64,000 bases of DNA from positions 62,001 through 126,000 of the forward strand of contig NZ_RCUV01000003.1 in assembly GCF_003667545.1 (NCBI RefSeq), written 5' to 3'. The stretch comes from Mycetocola manganoxydans (lineage in GTDB: Bacteria > Actinomycetota > Actinomycetes > Actinomycetales > Microbacteriaceae). The notes under the pieces are model-generated. The model saw nothing but the letters and a program-made list of their open reading frames with translations. It was not told the DNA's origin and did no database searches. The translations under genes were made by a program, and so were the position numbers. Shown in pieces: positions 8,517 through 16,294 of this stretch; position 1 is the first letter of the stretch; each line of letters starts with the position of its first letter.

Positions 8517-9842
8517 CTAGATCGAGACGCCGCGGGCGCGGAGGAAGGGAGCCGGGTTGGTGTGACTTCCGTAGACCTGGATCTTGAGGTCGAGGTGGCA
8601 TCCGGTAGCGACGCCGGTCCGACCGACGTTTGCGATGAACGAACCGGCTTTCACGTAGCTTCCGACACCGACACGGTACGAGCCGGACTGCAGGTGACCG
8701 TAGACCGACTCAACGCCGCCACCGTGGTTGATGATGACCCGGTTGCCGAACCCACCGGCGTTGCCGACGAAGGTGACGCGACCGCCGGCGACGGCACGGA
8801 TGGCCTTGCCACAGGGGTTCGCGAAGTCGATACCTGCGTGGAATGGAACGGAGCAGCCGGTACCGCCACACTTGATCGCGCGCGGGCCGTACCACGAGCT
8901 GATGTAGCCGGGCAGCGGACGCCACCAACCCTGTGCGGACGGCTGGAAGTATGTTCCGGTCGCGCCGGCGTTGGAACCGCCGCCACCACCGCCACCGCTG
9001 CTGCTTCCGCCACCGCTTCCGCTGTTGTTCTTGGCTGCTTCTGCTGCTGCTTTGGCCGCTGCCGCACGTTCACGTGCAGCACGCTCCTCGGCTGCTTTCT
9101 TCGCCGCGGCGACTCCGGCGGCATAGCCGGCTTCGACGGTCGCGGTCCGGCCCTCGAGATAGGACAGCTGGCCGAGGAGGGTCTCCTCGTGCTTCTCCTG
9201 CTCGGCGACGGCGGCCGCTGCGACAGCGGCGGCGTCCTCGGCTGCCTGGAGTTTCACTTCGGATTCAGCGCGGGCGGCTTCGAGCACCTCTGCGGCGACG
9301 ACGGCCTGTTCACTCAGCGACGTGACCTGGTTGGCATCCTGCTTGGCATCATCAAGAAGCTGGGACGACAGGCCGGTGAGCTTGTCGATCGCACCGAGCT
9401 TGTAGAGCGTGTCATCGGCGTTCTCGGCGTCGACGAGCAGGCTCGCGGTGACGTCGAACGAGTTCGTCCTGCCCATGCGGGCGAACATCGATCCAGCCTG
9501 CTTGGCCGACGCTTCGGCTGATGCCTGAGCTTCTTCGAGCTGGATCTTGAGATCCGCGGATTTCTGTTCGGCGGCTTCTGCGACGATCAGCGCGTCCTGG
9601 TATTCGGCTGCGGCAGTGGCCGCCGCTTCCTGGGCTGCCGCTGATGCGTTACGCAGGTCCTCGATCAGCTTCTTGACGGAGTCGATCTGCGCCTTCTTGG
9701 CGGACTCGCTGGCCCGGGCGTTCTTCACATCTTCCCAGCTGGGGTAGCTGACTGCGGCTGCCGCGGGTGCGGAGATACCGACCGCTGACACCACAACCGC
9801 GAGTGAAACGGCAGCGACAAGGGATCGGAAACGCAAACGCAT
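8517..9842 (-). CDS. Secreted coiled-coil M23 (LytM) peptidase-like protein
   Basis: A 441-residue exported protein: signal peptide (1-30, ending SAPAAAAVS), a long Ala/Glu-rich coiled coil (about 35-290), a Gly/Ser linker, and a C-terminal LytM domain (about 310-435). The layout is that of EnvC-like or RipA-type cell-wall hydrolases or hydrolase activators. Zinc ligands His335 and Asp339 (HAGIDF) and His383 (YGHL) are present, but the canonical closing HxH is HLD (His416, Asp418), so one zinc ligand is replaced by Asp. The domain may be weakly active or act as an amidase activator. The start at 9842 is chosen because the signal peptide follows directly. Confidence 0.85.
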   Translation of the reverse strand: MRLRFRSLVAAVSLAVVVSAVGISAPAAAAVSYPSWEDVKNARASESAKKAQIDSVKKLIEDLRNASAAAQEAAATAAAEYQDALIVAEAAEQKSADLKIQLEEAQASAEASAKQAGSMFARMGRTNSFDVTASLLVDAENADDTLYKLGAIDKLTGLSSQLLDDAKQDANQVTSLSEQAVVAAEVLEAARAESEVKLQAAEDAAAVAAAAVAEQEKHEETLLGQLSYLEGRTATVEAGYAAGVAAAKKAAEERAARERAAAAKAAAEAAKNNSGSGGGSSSGGGGGGGSNAGATGTYFQPSAQGWWRPLPGYISSWYGPRAIKCGGTGCSVPFHAGIDFANPCGKAIRAVAGGRVTFVGNAGGFGNRVIINHGGGVESVYGHLQSGSYRVGVGSYVKAGSFIANVGRTGVATGCHLDLKIQVYGSHTNPAPFLRARGVSI

Positions 9843-9890
9843 TTCTTCATGGTGGCAGAAAAAGAGCGATCTGTCTGGTGGGGTTGGGTG

Positions 9891-9946
9891 AGTCGCGTGG
9901 ACCCAAAGCGGGTGACCCCCATTCTCCGCTTCGGGTCCGACGCGAC
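9891..9946 (-). terminator. Terminator of the osmoprotectant transporter operon
   Basis: A long stem-loop that begins within the stop codon of the substrate-binding gene. Outer arms pair AGTCGCGT with ACGCGACT, then GGACCC with GGGTCC, then AAGCGG with CCGCTT, around a 14-base loop, with one bulge and one mismatch. It ends the leftward operon before the M23 gene. Confidence 0.75.
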
Positions 9947-10884
9947 TAGAAGAGGTCCTTTTCAGCGAGCCAGTCGGCAGCGAGAGCCTCGGGTGAGGCC
10001 TTCTCATCACCCTGGTTGCGACCATTGAGTTCGATCAGGTCCTCGGTGGTCAGTTCGGCTGAGACCGCGTTCAACACCTCTTTCACCGTGTCGGACGCCT
10101 TCTCCGAATTGATGAGCGGGAGAACGTTCTGCGGCAGGATCATGTTCTCGGGATCCTCGAGCGTCACGAAGTTGTTCTCCTTGATCGACGGGGTGGTCGA
10201 GAAGATGTCGGCGATGTTCACTGTGCCGTCGAGCAGGGCCGCCGTGGTGAGCGGTCCCCCCGAATCCGAGATCGGAACGAACTGGATGTTCGCTGCATCG
10301 ACGCCGTAAACCTCGGTCAAGCCCTGCGGACCGTATGGTCGCTCAGCCAGTTCGGGGTTGCCGCCGACGATGAGCGGAACGTCGAGGTTCGCGAGATCAG
10401 CGAGGCTCGTGACGCCGTTGGATTCGCTGAATTCCTGGGTGACGTTGTAGCTGTCCTTGTCTTCCGCCTCGGCCTGGTCGAGGACTTCGAAGCCGTCCGG
10501 AAGCGCGTCGGGGAGGGCAGCGAAGACCTCCTCGCTCGACTTCGCGTCTGAATCTTCATCGAAGAACTGCAGCAGGTTTCCGCTGTAGTCGGGGATGAGG
10601 TCGATCGAGCCGTCCTCGAGAGCGGTGATGTAGACATCCCGCTGACCGATCTGGCCGGCGAACTCAACGGTGACGTCGTTCGCCTCGAGAGCCTGGGCGA
10701 AAATCTGGGCGATGATTTCCGACTCGGCGAAGCCGGCCGAGCCGACAATGATCGTTTCGCCGTCACCGGACGGCTCGCTGCCGGGCTCCAGTGGGTCGCC
10801 CCCCGCCCCGCAACCGGTGAGAGCGAGAACGGTGCCCGCCGCGAGGATTCCTGCGGCGAGACGGCCGCGTTGTGAAGTGAACAT
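9946..10884 (-). CDS. Osmoprotectant (glycine betaine/choline-type) ABC transporter substrate-binding lipoprotein
   Basis: A 312-residue lipoprotein with the lipobox LALTGC (Cys25). It belongs to the ProX/OpuCC/OsmF family: IIVGSAGFAESEIIAQIFAQ (about 45-64), the GSIDLIPDYSGNLLQFF segment (about 92-108), and the usual two-lobe length. It delivers a quaternary ammonium compound such as glycine betaine or a carnitine/choline relative to the permeases encoded upstream. It is the last gene of a four-gene operon (ATPase, permease, permease, binding protein) and is followed at once by a strong terminator. The exact substrate cannot be read from sequence. Confidence 0.92.
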   Translation of the reverse strand: MFTSQRGRLAAGILAAGTVLALTGCGAGGDPLEPGSEPSGDGETIIVGSAGFAESEIIAQIFAQALEANDVTVEFAGQIGQRDVYITALEDGSIDLIPDYSGNLLQFFDEDSDAKSSEEVFAALPDALPDGFEVLDQAEAEDKDSYNVTQEFSESNGVTSLADLANLDVPLIVGGNPELAERPYGPQGLTEVYGVDAANIQFVPISDSGGPLTTAALLDGTVNIADIFSTTPSIKENNFVTLEDPENMILPQNVLPLINSEKASDTVKEVLNAVSAELTTEDLIELNGRNQGDEKASPEALAADWLAEKDLF

Positions 10885-10917
10885 GATTTTCCTTACTGTG
10901 TGGTTGGTGCGTCGCCA

Positions 10918-11604
10918 TCAGGCCGAGCGGGTTGCACGGACTCCGGCGGGGACGGTGAGTCGCTGGATCAGAATGAGGATGCCCTCGAGCGCCAGGGCGA
11001 GCAGGGTGACGAGAAGCGCTCCGACAAGCACTTTTGTGTAGTCGCGCACGGGAAGAGCGTCGATGATGTAGCGGCCGAGACCGCCGAGCGAGATGTATGC
11101 GGCGACCGTCGCCGTGGCGACAACCTGCAGCACCGCTGAGCGGATACCGCCGATGATGAGAGGCAGCGCGAGCGGAATCTCCACCTTCCACAGGATCTGC
11201 CATTCCGTCATTCCCATCGACCGCGCCGCATCCACCGTTCTCGGATCGACCGATTCCACCCCGGAGTATGCGCCGGCGAGGAGCGGCGGAATGGCGAGGA
11301 CGACGAGCACGATGATCGTCGGGATGAGAGCGAGCCGGATCCCGAAGCCGAAGGCGATCGCGAGATAGGTGAGCAGGCCAAGTGTGGGAAGAGCACGCAG
11401 TGCGCCCGTTGCGCCGATCGAAATCCCGCGGAAGCGTCCGGTGTGACCGATGTACAACCCGAGTGTGACGGCGAGAAGCACGGCGATGAGAACGGTGAGC
11501 CCGGTGTACCCGAGGTGTTCGGCAAGTCGGGTCGGGATGCCGTCGGGCCCGGTCCAGTGGGCGGGATCGCCGATCCACGCCACCGCTTCGGCGATCGCAT
11601 TCAT
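10918..11604 (-). CDS. Osmoprotectant ABC transporter permease 2 (OpuCD-like)
   Basis: A 228-residue inner-membrane permease of the ProW/OpuCB-D family, with several hydrophobic segments and the cytoplasmic EAA-type loop VDAARSMGMTEWQILWKVEIPLALP (split over residues about 127-151), which docks on the ATPase. The start at 11604 is chosen because its ATG overlaps the preceding permease stop (ATGA); a longer in-frame extension would overlap that gene heavily. Pairs with the permease at 11601-12287 to form the channel. Confidence 0.92.
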   Translation of the reverse strand: MNAIAEAVAWIGDPAHWTGPDGIPTRLAEHLGYTGLTVLIAVLLAVTLGLYIGHTGRFRGISIGATGALRALPTLGLLTYLAIAFGFGIRLALIPTIIVLVVLAIPPLLAGAYSGVESVDPRTVDAARSMGMTEWQILWKVEIPLALPLIIGGIRSAVLQVVATATVAAYISLGGLGRYIIDALPVRDYTKVLVGALLVTLLALALEGILILIQRLTVPAGVRATRSA

Positions 11605-12287
11605 GCGGTCACCGCCTTCGTGGTTGCTGTCTTCGCGTTGCGGCGGGCCGCAGTGTCGACGCGCGCCCACGGCAGGAGCATCCGTCCGAGTATGACGAGC
11701 ACGACATCGAAAACGATGGCGATGAGTACCGTGCCGACGATGCCGGTGAGGATCTCGGTAGCGAAGTTCCGCTGGTAGCCGTTGGTGAAGAGGTAGCCGA
11801 GGCCGGACATCCCGACGAGGGCTCCGAGTGTGACGAGGCTCACGGTGCTCGTGGACACGACACGCAGGCCGGCGAGCAGCACGGGCCCGGCGAGCGGAAG
11901 TTCGACCTGCCAGAACCTCCGCCAGCCGCCGAACCCGACTGCCGTCGCGGACTGGGTCACGTCCTTCGAGACCGCATCGAAAGCATCCGTCGCTGTTCGC
12001 ACCATGAGGGCGATCGCGTAGATCGTGAGAGTCACGATGAGGTTCGCCGGGTTGAGGATTTTGGTACCGAGCAGGGTAGGCATCGCCACGATGAGGGCGA
12101 GTGATGGGATCGTGTAGAGCAGACCGCATACAGTGAGCAACACGCCCCTCGACACCCGGTAGCGGTGGGCGAGCCAGCCGATCGGAACGGCGAGAAGGAA
12201 CCCGACGAGGATCGGCGGAACACTGAGCAGAATGTGGTCGAGGGTGAGCGACCAGATCTGCTCGATGTTCGCCAGGACCCAGGTCAT
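11601..12287 (-). CDS. Osmoprotectant ABC transporter permease 1 (OpuCB-like)
   Basis: A 228-residue permease of the same family as its downstream partner, with the coupling loop QSATAVGFGGWRRFWQVELP (about 131-150) and around six hydrophobic segments. It forms a heterodimeric membrane channel with the next permease for osmoprotectant uptake. Start ATG overlaps the stop of the ATPase gene (ATGA), so translation of the three components is coupled. Confidence 0.92.
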   Translation of the reverse strand: MTWVLANIEQIWSLTLDHILLSVPPILVGFLLAVPIGWLAHRYRVSRGVLLTVCGLLYTIPSLALIVAMPTLLGTKILNPANLIVTLTIYAIALMVRTATDAFDAVSKDVTQSATAVGFGGWRRFWQVELPLAGPVLLAGLRVVSTSTVSLVTLGALVGMSGLGYLFTNGYQRNFATEILTGIVGTVLIAIVFDVVLVILGRMLLPWARVDTAARRNAKTATTKAVTA

Positions 12288-13108
12288 GTCGGGGTGCCGT
12301 CGTTCAGGATGCCGGCGATCCGCCCGGTTCCGTCGACCACCACCTGGCGGCCGGAAACCTGTTCGATTCGGAGCGCGCGTCGCCCACGGTCAGCGCCGAC
12401 GAACGTGTTCACGAAGTCATCGGCGGGGTTGGCGAGAATGTCAGCCGGCGTGCCCACTTGCGCGATCTTGCCGCCGGTCTTGAGGAGGACCACCTGGTCT
12501 CCGAGCAGGAACGCTTCGTCGATGTCGTGGGTGACGAAAACGATCGTCTTGGCGAGGTCCTTCTGAATGCGCACCAGTTCCTGCTGCAGTTCGCTCCGCA
12601 CGAGCGGGTCGACGGCACCGAAAGGTTCGTCCATGAGGAGAATGTTGGGATTCACGGCGAGGCCGCGCGCGACTCCCACCCGCTGCTGCTGACCACCGGA
12701 GAGCTGGGACGGGTATCGCTCGGCGAGCGATCGGTCGAGGCCGACGGTGTCCATCAGCTCGAGCGCCTGGGTTCTGGCGGCGGGTCGCTTCACCCCGGAA
12801 AGCAGCGGGACGGTGGCGATGTTGTCCGCGACGGTGCGGTGCGGCAGCAGGCCCGAATTCTGCATGACGTATCCGATACTGCGCCGAAGTTTCACGGGTT
12901 CGAGCGTCGAGATGTCGTCGTCATCGATCCGGATGCTGCCCGCCGTGGGATCGACCATCCGGTTGATCATCCGCAGAAGCGTCGTCTTGCCCGATCCGCT
13001 CGAACCAACCAGAACGGTTGTGGTGCGAGACGGAAGGGTCAGGTTGAAGTCGTCGACCGCGAGAGTCCCGTCGGGGAACCTCTTCGAAACCGAGTCGAAT
13101 GTGATCAT
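12284..13108 (-). CDS. Osmoprotectant ABC transporter ATP-binding protein (OpuCA-like)
   Basis: A 274-residue cytosolic ATPase that powers the osmoprotectant importer. Walker A is GSSGSGKT (about 36-43), the Q-loop lies in GYVMQNSGLLPH, the signature is LSGGQQQR, Walker B is ILLMDEPFGA and the H-loop is FVTHD. After the nucleotide-binding domain only about 40 residues remain, so the tandem CBS domains found in full-length OpuCA (which sense ionic strength) are missing. First gene of the operon. The ribosome site GAGGGGG lies in one arm of a near-perfect palindrome at 13116-13139. Confidence 0.93.
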   Translation of the reverse strand: MITFDSVSKRFPDGTLAVDDFNLTLPSRTTTVLVGSSGSGKTTLLRMINRMVDPTAGSIRIDDDDISTLEPVKLRRSIGYVMQNSGLLPHRTVADNIATVPLLSGVKRPAARTQALELMDTVGLDRSLAERYPSQLSGGQQQRVGVARGLAVNPNILLMDEPFGAVDPLVRSELQQELVRIQKDLAKTIVFVTHDIDEAFLLGDQVVLLKTGGKIAQVGTPADILANPADDFVNTFVGADRGRRALRIEQVSGRQVVVDGTGRIAGILNDGTPT

Positions 13109-13115
13109 AGTTACC

Positions 13116-13139
13116 CCCTCGAGCGACGTCGTTCGAGGG
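13116..13139 (-). promoter_or_regulatory. Leader palindrome covering the OpuCA-like ribosome site
   Basis: A 24-base near-perfect palindrome with arms CCCTCGAACGAC and GTCGCTCGAGGG (minus-strand sense), one G-T pair. Its 3' arm contains the GAGGG part of the ribosome binding site, seven bases before the ATG. As RNA it would hide the site; as DNA it could be an operator. Confidence 0.5.
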
Positions 13140-13191
13140 AACTGCGCATGATTTCAGCGTAGACAGTGCGGCGCGGAGAACGCCACCATTG

Positions 13192-13560
13192 TTACGCCGG
13201 GGTCTGCTGGTGTAGGGCGATGTGCCAACTGCCACCGCCGTACAGGTACGTGGTCGACATACGCAGTTCCACAGTGTCTTTCCCACGCCGCGCGATGGCG
13301 CGGTACGCGACCGTCCCGGCACGGTCACCGAGCCGGATGATCGCCGGCTCATGGATCTCATACGAGTCCCACGGATCGACCCCGGCGAAAGAGGCAGCGA
13401 TGCCGTCCCGGCCGATCGCCGCACCCTCGACGATCATGAGCGCATCGCGCGTCATCGCTCGTGCATAGTGTTCACCGCCACGTCCCTCGAGGATGGCCTT
13501 CCAGCCGGCGTGCTCCTCGCGCAAGAGGATGGCGGGCAGATCGTCAGTGATCTCAGTCAT
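13192..13560 (-). CDS. SnoaL-like / NTF2-fold protein
   Basis: A 122-residue single-domain protein with the pattern of polyketide-cyclase-like, DUF4440-type NTF2 folds: an N-terminal helix pair (LREEHAGWKAILEGRGGEHY), MTRDALMIVEGAAIGRDGI, a central DPWDSYEIHEPAI strand and the closing YGGGSWHIALHQQTPA. Such proteins are small ligand-binding or isomerase-like domains of very varied role; no catalytic assignment can be made. It is a solitary gene between the osmoprotectant operon and the methyltransferase. Confidence 0.75.
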   Translation of the reverse strand: MTEITDDLPAILLREEHAGWKAILEGRGGEHYARAMTRDALMIVEGAAIGRDGIAASFAGVDPWDSYEIHEPAIIRLGDRAGTVAYRAIARRGKDTVELRMSTTYLYGGGSWHIALHQQTPA

Positions 13561-13569
13561 GGCTTCACG

Positions 13570-14241
13570 CTAGTGCGTCGGGGATGCCACCGGACCATTT
13601 GCATCGAAACTGACGTGTTGCATCACCCAGGTGTGCATGGTGACAGCTGCCGCCGCCGAGGCGTTGATCGACCTGGTCGACCCGAACTGGCTGATCTCGA
13701 GCACAGCATCGGATGCCGCGATCGCCTCGGGAGACAACCCAGGGCCCTCCTGGCCGAAGAGCATCAGGCAACGCTCAGGCAGGCGGAACGTCTCGATCAG
13801 CACGGAGCCGGGCACGTTGTCGATTCCAAGGATCGGCAGGTTCTCCGAGCGAGCCCAGTCGACCAGCCCCGCGACATCCGCATGGTGCAGCACGTGCTGG
13901 TAGCGGTCCGTCACCATCGCACCGCGTTTGTTCCAGCGCCGGCGCCCGACGATGTGCACCGTGTCGGCACCGAACGCGTTGGCCGTACGCACGATCGATC
14001 CGATGTTCATGTCATGCTGCCAGTTCTCGATGGCGACGTGGAACGGATGCCGGTGCTCATCGAGGTCCGCGACGATCGCCTCGAGCTTCCAGTAACGGTA
14101 ACGGTCGATGACGTTTCGGGTGTCACCGTGGGTGAGAAGGTCCGGGTCGAAGTAGTGCTCTTCGGGCCACTCCCCCTGCCACGGTCCGACACCGTTCGTC
14201 GACAGCTCGTGGCTGGGGTTCTCGGCAGGAGGATGAAGCAT
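13570..14241 (-). CDS. TrmH/SpoU-family RNA 2'-O-methyltransferase
   Basis: A 223-residue SPOUT methyltransferase that transfers a methyl group from SAM to a ribose 2'-OH of tRNA or rRNA. All three family motifs are present: NIGSIVRTANAFGAD (about 78-92), LMLFGQEGPGLS (about 161-172) and STRSINASAAAAVTMHTW (about 189-206), which form the trefoil-knot SAM site. The substrate nucleotide cannot be told from sequence. Nine bases separate it from the SnoaL-like gene, so the two may be cotranscribed. Confidence 0.9.
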   Translation of the reverse strand: MLHPPAENPSHELSTNGVGPWQGEWPEEHYFDPDLLTHGDTRNVIDRYRYWKLEAIVADLDEHRHPFHVAIENWQHDMNIGSIVRTANAFGADTVHIVGRRRWNKRGAMVTDRYQHVLHHADVAGLVDWARSENLPILGIDNVPGSVLIETFRLPERCLMLFGQEGPGLSPEAIAASDAVLEISQFGSTRSINASAAAAVTMHTWVMQHVSFDANGPVASPTH

Positions 14242-14291
14242 CCTTCCAGCCTACGGGCGATGTCGTCTGGATTTTCGCGCCACCAGAGTCT

Positions 14292-14334
14292 TTTCGGTGT
14301 ACCGAAAGATTGCTACAGTTTCGGCATGCCGAAA
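14292..14334 (+). promoter_or_regulatory. Twin MntR/DtxR-type operators over the mntH start
   Basis: Two palindromes with the same half-site: TTTCGGTGTACCGAAA (14292-14307, imperfect centre) and TTTCGGCATGCCGAAA (14319-14334, perfect 16 bp). Centres are 27 bp apart. The second covers the ATG at 14326. A possible -10 box TACAGT (14314-14319) lies between them, six bases before the ATG, and there is no ribosome site, so the mRNA may be leaderless. The DtxR-family gene two positions downstream is the probable regulator. Confidence 0.75.
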
Positions 14335-15591
14335 TCTGTCGTCGCTGCCCCGGAGCCGACACCGCTCCGTCAAGCGAAGCCGCCACGGCTGCTGTGGCTC
14401 CTCGGTCCCGCCCTCGTTGCCGGTGTCGCTTATCTGGACCCGGGCAACGTCGCGAGCAACATGACGGCAGGGGCACAGTACGGCTACCTGCTCGTCTGGG
14501 TGGTCGTCGCCGGCAACATCATGGCCTGGCTGATCCAGTACCTCTCGGCGAAGCTCGGCATCGTCACCGGCAGGAGCCTGCCCGAGATCCTCGGCGAGCG
14601 CCTGAAGTCCCGGCCAGGGCGGCTCTCGTACTGGCTGCAGGCGGAACTCGTCGCGATGGCCACCGACGTCGCCGAGGTCATCGGCGGCGCCGTCGCCCTC
14701 TACCTCCTGTTCGACCTTCCACTCATCGTGGGAGGCATCATCACCGGGGCAGTCTCGATGGTGATGCTCACCATCCAGTCCCGTCGCGGCCCGCGCGCAT
14801 TCGAATTCGTCATCGCAAGCCTGCTCATCATCATCGCCATCGGGTTCAGCGCGGGTGTCTTTCTTCATCCCCCGGATGCCAGTGGCGTCGCATCCGGTCT
14901 CGTGCCCCGCTTCGAGGACACGAACTCCGTGCTCCTCGCCGCTTCGATCCTCGGCGCAACGATCATGCCGCACGCCATTTACGCGCACTCCGCGCTCACC
15001 CGCGACCGATTCGCCGTCCGTGCAGCGGGGCTGACGACCGCGCGGCTCCTCACCGTCACCCGCTGGGACGTGTCGATCGCCATGATCATCGCCGGGAGCG
15101 TGAACCTGGCCATCCTGCTCCTCGCGGCGACCAACCTCGCCGGTGTCCCAGGGACGGACAGCCTCGAGGGCGCCCATGCCGCCCTCGAAACCTCCATCGG
15201 CCCTGTCGTCGCGACGCTCTTCGCCGTCGGACTGCTGGCCTCAGGGCTCGCGTCGACCTCTGTCGGCGCGTATGCGGGGGCCGAGATCATGCAGGGTCTC
15301 CTGAAGGTACGCATCGCCCTCCTCACCCGTCGGCTGATCTCGCTGATTCCGGCGCTCGTCATCCTCGGGATCGGATTCGACCCGACCGCTGCCCTCGTCC
15401 TGAGCCAGGTCGTCCTGTCGTTCGGGATCCCGTTCGCCCTCATCCCCCTCGTGATCCTCACCGCCAGGTCGAGTGTTCTCGGCACGTTCGCGAACCGGTG
15501 GCTGACCACGGCGGCCGGGGTCGTGGCATCCGTTCTTCTCGTCTCACTCAATGCGGTACTCCTCTTCCTGCTCTTCACGGGCGCTGCGTGA
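14326..15591 (+). CDS. mntH: Nramp-family divalent metal (Mn2+/Fe2+) transporter
   Basis: A 421-residue proton-coupled metal importer of the cytoplasmic membrane. Family marks are DPGNVASNMTAG in the first membrane helix (about 33-44, metal ligands Asp and Asn) and IMPHAIYAHS in helix 6 (about 214-223, ligand Met and the conserved MPH). About eleven hydrophobic segments follow. The start at 14326 is chosen because the sequence becomes Nramp-like only from MPKSVV onward and a promoter/operator lies directly upstream. The DtxR-type regulator gene follows 24 bases later, and two matching palindromes overlap the start, indicating metal-responsive repression. Confidence 0.93.
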   Translation: MPKSVVAAPEPTPLRQAKPPRLLWLLGPALVAGVAYLDPGNVASNMTAGAQYGYLLVWVVVAGNIMAWLIQYLSAKLGIVTGRSLPEILGERLKSRPGRLSYWLQAELVAMATDVAEVIGGAVALYLLFDLPLIVGGIITGAVSMVMLTIQSRRGPRAFEFVIASLLIIIAIGFSAGVFLHPPDASGVASGLVPRFEDTNSVLLAASILGATIMPHAIYAHSALTRDRFAVRAAGLTTARLLTVTRWDVSIAMIIAGSVNLAILLLAATNLAGVPGTDSLEGAHAALETSIGPVVATLFAVGLLASGLASTSVGAYAGAEIMQGLLKVRIALLTRRLISLIPALVILGIGFDPTAALVLSQVVLSFGIPFALIPLVILTARSSVLGTFANRWLTTAAGVVASVLLVSLNAVLLFLLFTGAA

Positions 15592-15614
15592 AGCGCGGAT
15601 ACGCTGGAGGTCCC

Positions 15615-16253
15615 ATGAAGCCGTCGAAACCCGTTGTCGAGGACTACCTCAAGACCATCTATGCCCACACCGAGTGGCAGGCGGATGCCATCACCCCCTC
15701 CGCGCTCGCGGTGAGACTCGGGCTCGCACCGTCGACCGTCACAGAGATGGTCAAGAAGCTCGCCGCCGCCGGACTCGTCTCCCACGTGCGTTACGGGGCC
15801 ATCAGCCTCACGGAGACGGGCAGGGCCAAGGCCGTGGCCGTTGTCCGCCGGCACCGTCTCGTCGAGACCTGGCTGGTCCGGGAGATGGGGTACAGCTGGG
15901 ACGAGGTGCACGACGAAGCCGAAGTTCTTGAACACGCCATCAGCGACCGCCTGCTTGCGAGCATCGATGAACGGCTCGGGCACCCGGACCGCGACCCGCA
16001 CGGCGACCCCATCCCCGCGGCGAACGGATCGGTGCGCCGCGAACGTGCCGTGCTGCTCGAGGAGGCCGAGCGCGGTCATACCGGAACGGTGCTGCGGATC
16101 AGCGACCGCAGCTCTGCGTTGTTGCGCGACCTGGAGGCATCCGGAATCGATGTCGGTTCGACGGTGTCGGTCGACGAGGGCGCCGTTCTGCTGGGTTCGA
16201 CCCGCGTGGAGCTGCCCGCGGACGCCGGGACGGCCATCTGGCTCAGTGCCTGA
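15615..16253 (+). CDS. mntR: DtxR-family metal-dependent transcriptional regulator (MntR-like)
   Basis: A 212-residue regulator: winged helix-turn-helix (residues 5-65, with ITPSALAVRLGLAPSTVTEMVKKL), dimerisation and metal-binding domain (about 66-135, with HDEAEVLEHAISDRL) and a C-terminal FeoA/SH3-like domain (about 150-210). With bound Mn2+ or Fe2+ such proteins repress metal uptake genes. Start ATG has GGAGG five bases upstream. It follows mntH on the same transcript and probably binds the twin TTTCGG-CCGAAA palindromes at 14292-14334, so regulating both itself and mntH. Whether Mn or Fe is sensed is not decided by sequence; pairing with Nramp favours Mn. Confidence 0.9.
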   Translation: MKPSKPVVEDYLKTIYAHTEWQADAITPSALAVRLGLAPSTVTEMVKKLAAAGLVSHVRYGAISLTETGRAKAVAVVRRHRLVETWLVREMGYSWDEVHDEAEVLEHAISDRLLASIDERLGHPDRDPHGDPIPAANGSVRRERAVLLEEAERGHTGTVLRISDRSSALLRDLEASGIDVGSTVSVDEGAVLLGSTRVELPADAGTAIWLSA

Positions 16254-16294
16254 GCCCGCCACCCTAAACTGGCTTCGAGCGAAGGAGTTGCGGC

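Noticed and set aside
8346-9521. Long plus-strand frame opposite the M23 gene
   Set aside because: High-GC antisense shadow; the minus-strand protein has signal peptide, coiled coil and LytM domain.
14310-16253. One 647-codon open frame across the mntH and mntR region
   Set aside because: Its first 435 codons are an out-of-frame shadow of mntH (Arg/Pro-rich, no family pattern). Only the part from 15615 is a real gene (mntR).
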